From: JBKJTP01 sp046590195
GTDB lineage: Bacteria; Bacteroidota; Ignavibacteria; Palsa-1295
Length of the DNA: 7,429 bases
NCBI GenBank assembly: GCA_046590195.1
Contig: JBKJTP010000179.1
Coordinates: forward strand, 1 to 7,429
Direction of reading: 5' to 3'
Shown piece after piece: positions 1 through 5,520 of this stretch; position 1 is the stretch's first letter; the number at the start of each line of letters is the position of its first letter. A model generated the notes under the pieces. The model saw only the letters and a list, made by a program, of their open reading frames with translations, was not told where the DNA came from and did no database searches. The position numbers and the translations under genes were made by a program.

Positions 1-1
1 A

Positions 2-298
2 AACCTGGTCAAGACGGCAATGCACGGTGAAGATGCGAATTGGGGACGTATCCTGGCCGCGATCGGCTACTCGGGTATCAACTTCCAGCCGAACGATGTC
101 GAGCTTGCGATCAACGATCTGCCATTCCTTAACAAGAATTATGGTATCGTTCTTGACGAGGCGCTTGCTAAGAAGGCACTGTCAGAAGAAAATATCACGG
201 TCCGAATCGACCTCAATCAGGGAGAGAAGAGCGCAAAATTCTGGACGTGCGATCTCTCGAAGGAATACGTGCACATCAATGCGAGCTATCGCTCTTAG
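2..298 (+). CDS. argJ: Glutamate N-acetyltransferase / ornithine acetyltransferase, C-terminal part (5' truncated)
   Basis: Only the last 98 codons are present; the reading frame is open to the left edge of the window, so the ATG at 20 is an internal methionine. The visible part is the C-terminal half of the ArgJ beta chain. It starts NLVKTAMHGEDANWGRILAA, the well-conserved ArgJ 'LVKTA..G.D.NWGR' segment, and ends with the typical 'HINASYRS' tail. In this family the precursor cleaves itself at a Thr well upstream, outside this window, and transfers acetyl from N-acetylornithine to glutamate, recycling the acetyl group and releasing ornithine. Its presence means the pathway yields free ornithine, which fits the ornithine-type transcarbamylase encoded next. 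Stop TAG at 296-298; 39 bp separate it from argBF. Whether the enzyme is mono- or bifunctional (acetyl-CoA dependent synthase activity) cannot be told from this fragment. Confidence 0.95.
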   Translation, partial: NLVKTAMHGEDANWGRILAAIGYSGINFQPNDVELAINDLPFLNKNYGIVLDEALAKKALSEENITVRIDLNQGEKSAKFWTCDLSKEYVHINASYRS

Positions 299-337
299 AA
301 CTTTTATTATTATCACCGGTCGTTATTCAGTCAATCA

Positions 338-2242
338 ATGAAAGAAGCAGTACTCGTAGAGGCGTTACCATATATCTCGAAATACGAGGGCAAGACCTTC
401 GTTATTAAGTATGGTGGTGCGGCAATGACCGACCAGCATTCAAAAGAAGCATTCGCGAAAGATGTTACCTTGCTGAAGAAGCTTGGAATCAACGTCGTGA
501 TCGTGCATGGCGGTGGGAAGCAGATCACGGACATCGCGAACAAACTCGGCATCGAATCACGATTCGTTGGTGGCCACCGCTACACGACGCCGGAATTGCT
601 CGAGATCGTAGTGATGTCATTGAGCGGCTCGGTCAATAAGGAGATCGTCGGGTTGATCAACCTCTTTGGTGGACGTGCGGTGGGTTTGACCGGCGTGGAT
701 CATACACTCATCACATCAAAGCGCTTCCTGCCAGATGGTAAGGACATTGGCTTGGTGGGAGAAGTGCAGACAGTGAACACAGCATTCCTCGAGTCGATGA
801 TGGCATCGGGGGCGATGCCTGTTATCGCACCACTCGGCGTAGGTGAGAATGGGGAAGTGCATAACATCAATGCTGATGTGGCCGCTGCTGCGATCGCCGC
901 TGAGCTGAAGGCTGAGAAGCTGTTCTATCTGACCGATACCGACGGTATCATGGTCGATGGAGAGCTGATCCCAACACTCACGAATGCCCGTGCGCAACAG
1001 TTGATCCATAACGAAGTGATCTCCGGCGGGATGATCCCGAAGGTGCAGTCGGCATTCAACGCCCTTGCAAAGGGCGTGAAGAAGATCCATTTGATCAATG
1101 GTTCGTCGAAGCATTCGCTGCTTCTCGAGATCTTTACAAACGAGGGTGTCGGCACGCAGATCATCCGCGAGGAAAAAGTATTTGGCAACTCGAACTTCGG
1201 TTCATCGGTCAACAATAGCGGTGAGAAGAAGACGCAAGAGCACCTCCTTGACTTGAAGGGATTGTCCAAGCAAGATCTGGAAGATCTTTTCGCATTGGCA
1301 GATCATCTCAAGTCGAATCCAGATGTTCAACCACTAAAGGGGAAGAGTGTCGCGATGATCTTCGAGAAGCCATCGCTGCGAACACGCGTCTCGTTCGAGA
1401 TCGGTATCGCAGAGCTTGGCGGTACATCGGTGTGCCTTACGAACGAAGCGATCGGTCTTGGTTCACGCGAGGCAGTAGCCGATATAGCGAAGGTTCTAGG
1501 CAGATACTCAGATGCCATCGTTGCGCGACTCTTCAAGCATTCGACTTTAGAGCAACTCGCTGCAAATGGGGGTGTGCCTGTTGTAAACGCGTTGACAGAT
1601 CTATCGCATCCGTGTCAGATCCTGGCTGATCTCTATACGATCCATCAGCATGGGAAACTGGAGCCTGGGCTGAAGGTCGTTTTCATCGGTGACGGTAACA
1701 ACGTAGTCAATTCGTGGCTTGAAGCTGCGGCGATCTATCCGATGCACTTTGTGCTGGCATGTCCGAAGGGTTTCGAGCCAGACAAGAACATTCTTCAATA
1801 CGCGATCGACGCTGGCATCAGCATGATCGAGATCCTTGACGATCCTCGCATCGCCGCCGATAGTGCAGATGTGCTTTACTCAGATGTCTGGACCAGCATG
1901 GGCCAGGAGGAAGAGGCAGTATTGCGCCGGGAGGTCTTCGCGAAGTATCAGATCAATCGAGAGCTCTTGCGACTCGCTAATCTTGATTGCCTCATCATGC
2001 ACTGCCTGCCAGCGCACCGCAATGAGGAGATCACGGGTGAGATGATCGACGCAAAGCAATCTGTCATTTTTGACCAGGCAGAGAACCGCTTGCACATTCA
2101 GAAAGCAGTTCTGGCCACGCTCTTGAACCCTGGCCCACTGCATGAGCCAAAGGCGAGTGTAAATTCGCCGGGTATTGATCGACTACGATCAGCAGCGACA
2201 CCACCAAACTATGAGCAAAGCGAACAGACAGTTCAGCATTAA
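338..2242 (+). CDS. argBF: Fused acetylglutamate kinase - ornithine transcarbamylase (ArgB-ArgF)
   Basis: One uninterrupted 634-codon ORF joins two arginine enzymes. Residues 1 to about 280 are acetylglutamate kinase: KYGG (24-27), HGGG (57-60), the NINAD segment (177-180 region), LTDTDG (198-203) and GGMIPK (230-235). The EALPYI helix before KYGG and the HSLLLEIFTNEGVGT block (259-273) resemble arginine-inhibited kinases such as those of Thermotoga and Pseudomonas, so feedback inhibition is likely (inference). Residues from about 300 to 596 are ornithine transcarbamylase: carbamoyl-phosphate loop SLRTR (346-350), HPCQ (424-427), GDGNN (451-455), DVWTSMGQE (516-524) and HCLPAHRN (555-562). 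The last two favour ornithine over acetyl- or succinylornithine as substrate. About 38 low-complexity residues follow. Total length equals the two usual enzymes added together. The ATG at 338 is the only start candidate after the in-frame TAG at 296; no Shine-Dalgarno is visible. The fusion could in principle be an assembly artefact, but frame and linker look natural. Confidence 0.95.
   Translation: MKEAVLVEALPYISKYEGKTFVIKYGGAAMTDQHSKEAFAKDVTLLKKLGINVVIVHGGGKQITDIANKLGIESRFVGGHRYTTPELLEIVVMSLSGSVNKEIVGLINLFGGRAVGLTGVDHTLITSKRFLPDGKDIGLVGEVQTVNTAFLESMMASGAMPVIAPLGVGENGEVHNINADVAAAAIAAELKAEKLFYLTDTDGIMVDGELIPTLTNARAQQLIHNEVISGGMIPKVQSAFNALAKGVKKIHLINGSSKHSLLLEIFTNEGVGTQIIREEKVFGNSNFGSSVNNSGEKKTQEHLLDLKGLSKQDLEDLFALADHLKSNPDVQPLKGKSVAMIFEKPSLRTRVSFEIGIAELGGTSVCLTNEAIGLGSREAVADIAKVLGRYSDAIVARLFKHSTLEQLAANGGVPVVNALTDLSHPCQILADLYTIHQHGKLEPGLKVVFIGDGNNVVNSWLEAAAIYPMHFVLACPKGFEPDKNILQYAIDAGISMIEILDDPRIAADSADVLYSDVWTSMGQEEEAVLRREVFAKYQINRELLRLANLDCLIMHCLPAHRNEEITGEMIDAKQSVIFDQAENRLHIQKAVLATLLNPGPLHEPKASVNSPGIDRLRSAATPPNYEQSEQTVQH
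1178..1237 (+). other. Interdomain linker of the ArgB-ArgF fusion
   Basis: Residues 281-300 of the fusion lie between the end of the kinase fold (GVGTQIIREEK) and the first transcarbamylase residues (EHLLDLKGLS). The stretch is rich in Asn, Ser and Gly and then Lys, as expected for a flexible connector. No stop codon occurs, and there is no in-frame ATG or GTG between the kinase end and residue 340. A separately initiated ArgF would have to begin at a TTG already inside the conserved N-terminus, so the product is most simply read as a true fusion. Confidence 0.8.
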
Positions 2243-2657
2243 GCAGATCATCACGGAGCAGGAGATCACCAGTCAGGAGGATCTTGCTCAGGTCTTGACA
2301 CGGGCAGGCTTCGACGTAAATCAAGCAACGCTTTCGCGCGATCTGCGTGAGATGGGCATCGTCAGGCTCCCAACCGCGACGGGATCAAAATATAGCTTCG
2401 TCACGGATACGGATGATGCACGACTCAGAGCTCTGCTAGCGTATGAAGTCAAGAACATCGCTTGTAACGAATCAATGGTGATCGTCAAGACGCTTGCAGG
2501 GAGAGCTCAGGGCGTGGCAGAGCTGATCGATAGCATGAAACACCCTGAGATCCTCGCCACACTAGCTGGCGATAATACTATCTTCATCGCACCACGCTCC
2601 GTCGGCTCGCTCGATAAGGTGGTTGAAGCACTGAAAGAATTTATCACAACGGATTAG
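2211..2657 (+). CDS. argR: Arginine repressor
   Basis: A 148-residue protein, close to the usual ArgR length of about 150. Residues 1-60 form the winged helix-turn-helix DNA-binding domain, with the family's recognition segment NQATLSRDLREMGIVRL (37-53), including the Ser-Arg pair (42-43) that contacts the operator. Residues about 75-148 form the hexamerisation and arginine-binding domain: GRAQGVAELIDS, then LAGDNTIFIAPRS (118-130). Arginine is normally bound by two acidic residues in a GDD motif; here it reads G120-D121-N122, so the second Asp is Asn. ArgR-arginine represses arg genes by binding ARG boxes, and its position in the operon implies autoregulation. The ATG at 2211 is preferred to the upstream in-frame ATG at 2175, because the 12 extra residues have no ArgR counterpart and lie within argBF. 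The start overlaps the end of argBF by 32 bp in a different frame, suggesting coupled translation. No Shine-Dalgarno is seen. Confidence 0.94.
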   Translation: MSKANRQFSIKQIITEQEITSQEDLAQVLTRAGFDVNQATLSRDLREMGIVRLPTATGSKYSFVTDTDDARLRALLAYEVKNIACNESMVIVKTLAGRAQGVAELIDSMKHPEILATLAGDNTIFIAPRSVGSLDKVVEALKEFITTD

Positions 2658-2675
2658 CAACGACTAGATAAGGCA

Positions 2676-3920
2676 ATGGGATTGGAAGGATTGAAGGGCG
2701 CGCGCATTGCGCTGGCATTTTCTGGTGGACTCGATACCTCAGTCATGGCTCACTGGCTCCAGGAGAGATATGGCGCAGAGATCGTTACGGTCTCTGGCGA
2801 TCTCGGTCAGGAGAAAGAGCTTGTAGATATCAACGGGCGTGCATTTGCACTCGGTGCTAAGGCAGCTTACCATGTTGATCTGAAAGAGGAATTCGTGCAC
2901 AACTACGTCTTCAAGGCTTTGCAGGCGGGTGCTCTGTATGAGGAGGTGTACCCGTTGGCAACAGCACTTGGACGTCCGTTGCTCGCAAAGGCGTTGGTCG
3001 AAGTCGCACTGAAAGAGAATTGCACTGTCGTTGCGCACGGCTGCACAGGCAAGGGTAACGACCAGGTGCGCTTTGATGCGTCTGTGTGGGCTCTTGCGCC
3101 GGAGCTACGGGTCATCGCCCCAGTGCGTCACTGGGAATTCAAGTCTCGCGAAGACGAGATCGCCTACTGCGAAGCTCAGGGAATTCCAGTGAACGCAACT
3201 AGAGAGAAGCCATATTCGATCGACGAGAACATCTGGGGTACGAGCATCGAATGTGGTATCCTCGAAGATCCAACTGCTGCCCCTCCGCAGGATGCGTATC
3301 AGCGGACGGTTTCGCCGCAGAGTGCGCCAGAGCAGGGTGTGACGATCACGATCGGATTCGAACAGGGAATCCCTGTGTCACTCGATCAAGTGAAGATCGA
3401 TGGAGTCGAGCTTATCCGTACTCTCAATAAATTGGCTGGTGACAACGGCATCGGGCGCCTTGACATGATCGAGAATCGGCTGGTCGGTATAAAGTCGCGT
3501 GAGATCTACGAAGCGCCAGCAGCACAGACACTGCACTTCGCGCATAAAGAGTTAGAGAGACTGACACTAGACAAGGCGACAGCGCACTTCAAGACGAGAG
3601 TTGCACAAGACTATGCTGAGTTGATCTATAACGGCATGTGGTTTTCGCCATTGCGTAAGTCGCTAGAGGCATTCGTCACGGAGTCGCAGAAGAACGTGAA
3701 CGGGTTCGTGACAGTCGAGATGTACAAGGGTAATCTTCGCGTGCTCTCGCGCTGGTCTCCGAATTCTCTGTACGATCGCGCATTGGCATCGTACACTTCC
3801 GAGGATACTTTCGATCACGCTGCAGGTGAAGGCTTCTCCAAGCTTTTCTCGCTTCCGTTGCGTACGAATGCGCGTGTGGCCGCAAATGCAGCATCGCTTA
3901 CTACGACCGAAACACTCTAA
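2676..3920 (+). CDS. argG: Argininosuccinate synthase
   Basis: Encodes a complete 414-residue enzyme that condenses citrulline and aspartate with ATP, giving argininosuccinate, AMP and pyrophosphate in the cytoplasm. The ATP pyrophosphatase loop AFSGGLDTSV lies at residues 14-23. HGCTGKGNDQVRF contributes to nucleotide and aspartate binding, REKPYSIDENIWGTSIECG to the substrate site, and KSREIYEAP marks the C-terminal domain. Length is within the family range of about 400-450. The ATG at 2676 lies just ahead of the first strand of the nucleotide-binding fold. A weak AAGG (2670-2673) is only 2 bases upstream, too close to be a good ribosome site. The gene starts 18 bp after argR and ends 5 bp before argH, so it is clearly within the operon. 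All expected motifs are present. Confidence 0.97.
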   Translation: MGLEGLKGARIALAFSGGLDTSVMAHWLQERYGAEIVTVSGDLGQEKELVDINGRAFALGAKAAYHVDLKEEFVHNYVFKALQAGALYEEVYPLATALGRPLLAKALVEVALKENCTVVAHGCTGKGNDQVRFDASVWALAPELRVIAPVRHWEFKSREDEIAYCEAQGIPVNATREKPYSIDENIWGTSIECGILEDPTAAPPQDAYQRTVSPQSAPEQGVTITIGFEQGIPVSLDQVKIDGVELIRTLNKLAGDNGIGRLDMIENRLVGIKSREIYEAPAAQTLHFAHKELERLTLDKATAHFKTRVAQDYAELIYNGMWFSPLRKSLEAFVTESQKNVNGFVTVEMYKGNLRVLSRWSPNSLYDRALASYTSEDTFDHAAGEGFSKLFSLPLRTNARVAANAASLTTTETL

Positions 3921-3925
3921 TACAA

Positions 3926-5314
3926 TTGACTGAATCTAAGCCAGTGGCATTGTGGTCCGGACGATTCACTGAGTCCCTTGCTGATCTTGCGCATCGATTT
4001 TCATCATCGATCGCGCAAGATGGCAAGCTGTATCGTGAAGACATCGCGGGTAGTATCGCGCACGCAAGAATGCTCGGGACTATTGGCGTGCTTACTGACG
4101 ACGAGTCAGAGCTGATCATTGAAGGGCTGAAGTCGATACAGGATAAGATCGAGAGTGGTGAATTCGTCTTGTCAGCCGACGAAGAGGACATCCACATGGC
4201 CATTGAGAAGAGGTTGGTGGAGGCCATCGGTGAGGCCGGCGGCAAGTTGCACACAGGCCGAAGTAGGAATGACCAGGTCGCACTCGACGAGCGGCTATAC
4301 ATGAAGCGAGTCATTCCGATGATCCGGTTGTCGCTCCGCGAACTTCAGCGTACGCTTGTCAGGCTCGCAAGGGAGCATGAAGAGACGATCATGCCCGGGT
4401 ACACACACATGCAGCGTGCGCAGCCTGTCTTGCTTGCGCATCACATGCTTGCGTACGTCGAGATGTTCGATCGTGACCACGACCGGATGACGCAATGCTA
4501 CGAGCGTTTAGACCGCTCGCCACTTGGCTCGGCAGCCTTTGGCGGTAGTCCATTCCCTCTCGATAGAGTCGCGGTCGCAAATGAATTGGGGTTTGCAGGC
4601 ATCACTCGCAACAGCATCGACGCAGTCAGCGATCGGGATTACCTGATCGAGTTTGCTTCGATCGGCAGTATGATCATGATGCATCTTAGCCGAATGGCAG
4701 AAGAGCTGATCCTGTGGACGACAACTGAATTCGGTTTTGTGGAGATGTCGGATGCCGTAACGACAGGCAGCAGCATCATGCCACAGAAGAAGAATCCGGA
4801 CATGGCGGAACTCGTACGCGGGAAGACCGGCCGCGTCTATGGTGCGCTTGTGAATCTGCTCACAACGATGAAGGGCTTGCCCCTTGCGTATAATCGTGAC
4901 ATGCAGGAAGATAAGCAGCCGATGTTCGAGGTGGCGGACACAGTGAGCTCATCGCTGCAGATCATGGACTTGCTGCTGAGGGAGTCGCGATTCAATCTTG
5001 TTCGCATGCGCGCGGCGGTCGAGGAGGGTTTTTTGAACGCTACTGAAGTGGCTGACTACCTTGTCCGTAAGGGTGTCGCATTTAGGACTGCACACTCCAT
5101 TACTGGACAAGTCGTTGCGCACTGCGCTGCAAGAGGTGAGACCCTCGATCAACAGGACATCAATACTTTGCTGAGCTTTAGCGGATTCTTCGATACTGAC
5201 CTTTATGAGTGCCTTGCACCTGTAGCAAGTATACGCAACAAGGCAACTGCAGGCAGTACTTCGTCCTCCGAAGTAAGCAAGCAGTTGGAGTATTGGCGGC
5301 AGTCTCTGTACTAA
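3926..5314 (+). CDS. argH: Argininosuccinate lyase
   Basis: Encodes a 462-residue member of the fumarase/aspartase superfamily that splits argininosuccinate into arginine and fumarate, the last pathway step. Visible family blocks, numbered from the TTG start, are ALWSGRF (8-14), KLHTGRSRNDQV (107-118), GYTHMQRAQPV (158-168, His161 equivalent to the conserved active-site His) and the superfamily signature GSSIMPQKKNPD (281-292), whose flexible loop carries the catalytic Ser. There is no ATG at the 5' end. The start is either TTG at 3926, 5 bp after the argG stop, or GTG at 3944, which would give MALWSGRF, exactly where E. coli ArgH begins. No Shine-Dalgarno separates the two, so the start is uncertain by six residues. 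It is the last gene before a strong terminator. All catalytic motifs are intact. Confidence 0.96.
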   Translation: MTESKPVALWSGRFTESLADLAHRFSSSIAQDGKLYREDIAGSIAHARMLGTIGVLTDDESELIIEGLKSIQDKIESGEFVLSADEEDIHMAIEKRLVEAIGEAGGKLHTGRSRNDQVALDERLYMKRVIPMIRLSLRELQRTLVRLAREHEETIMPGYTHMQRAQPVLLAHHMLAYVEMFDRDHDRMTQCYERLDRSPLGSAAFGGSPFPLDRVAVANELGFAGITRNSIDAVSDRDYLIEFASIGSMIMMHLSRMAEELILWTTTEFGFVEMSDAVTTGSSIMPQKKNPDMAELVRGKTGRVYGALVNLLTTMKGLPLAYNRDMQEDKQPMFEVADTVSSSLQIMDLLLRESRFNLVRMRAAVEEGFLNATEVADYLVRKGVAFRTAHSITGQVVAHCAARGETLDQQDINTLLSFSGFFDTDLYECLAPVASIRNKATAGSTSSSEVSKQLEYWRQSLY

Positions 5315-5337
5315 TATCAGACATGCATTTTATCGTG

Positions 5338-5363
5338 AGCCCCGAATAATTTCGGGGCTTCTT
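5338..5363 (+). terminator. Rho-independent terminator of the arg operon
   Basis: A perfect 9 bp stem, AGCCCCGAA (5338-5346) pairing with TTCGGGGCT (5351-5359), with a 4-base TAAT loop, followed by a short pyrimidine-rich tail TCTT. It lies 24 bp after the argH stop codon. The T tract is short, so termination may be incomplete, but the GC-rich perfect stem in this position makes the call strong. Confidence 0.88.
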
Positions 5364-5391
5364 GTGTCTATGTTAAATGTCTTGTTGCTTC

Positions 5392-5420
5392 TTGGTTTCA
5401 TCCAGGAATCACCGTATATT
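5392..5420 (+). promoter_or_regulatory. Candidate promoter for the secreted repeat-protein gene
   Basis: TTGGTT (5392-5397) and TATATT (5415-5420) are spaced by exactly 17 bp, as for a primary-sigma promoter; the -10 matches TATAAT at five of six bases, the -35 only at its TTG. The same bases also approximate the Bacteroidota pattern (TTG, about 20 bp, then TAnnTTTG), read here as TATATTCG at 5415-5422. Transcription would start near 5427-5430, leaving a leader of about 90 bases before the ATG at 5521. The position just after the arg terminator supports an independent transcript. Confidence 0.5.
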
Positions 5421-5469
5421 CGCATGGCCTTAGACCTGCGTGCTGGTCTGAGTTTATTCGATATACGGT
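5411..5469. promoter_or_regulatory. Two-tier concentric inverted repeat overlapping the promoter
   Basis: The outer arms ACCGTATAT (5411-5419) and ATATACGGT (5461-5469) are perfect 9 bp reverse complements. Inside them, CTTAGACC (5429-5436) and GGTCTGAG (5445-5452) form an 8 bp stem with one G-T pair and an 8-base loop. Both dyads share a centre near 5440. The left outer arm covers the proposed -10 box. This could be a two-site operator with the promoter in one half, or a structured leader if transcription begins further upstream. The function is unknown. Confidence 0.5.
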
Positions 5470-5520
5470 CGTCTCTGTTATCATTCGGATCGTCGGATCC
5501 GCTTCCTAACTCAATAGATC

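Noticed and set aside
299..337. Possible ARG box or promoter in the AT-rich argJ-argBF gap
   Set aside because: Only a single ATTCA half-site (TTATTCAG) is visible, without the second half of the palindrome, and no convincing -35/-10 pair fits in 39 bp.
2152..2169. Small hairpin GGCGA / TCGCC near the end of argBF
   Set aside because: Only 5 bp with an 8-base loop, no T tract, and inside coding sequence; too weak to call a terminator or regulatory element.
2175..2210. Upstream ATG giving ArgR 12 extra residues
   Set aside because: The extra residues (MIDYDQQRHHQT) have no counterpart in ArgR proteins and lie inside the argBF tail; the ATG at 2211 fits the family N-terminus.
3901..4314. 137-codon ORF on the - strand opposite argH
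   Set aside because: Antisense to a fully conserved enzyme; its Ser-rich composition is what reverse-strand reading of this GC-balanced coding DNA gives, and there is no start context or domain.
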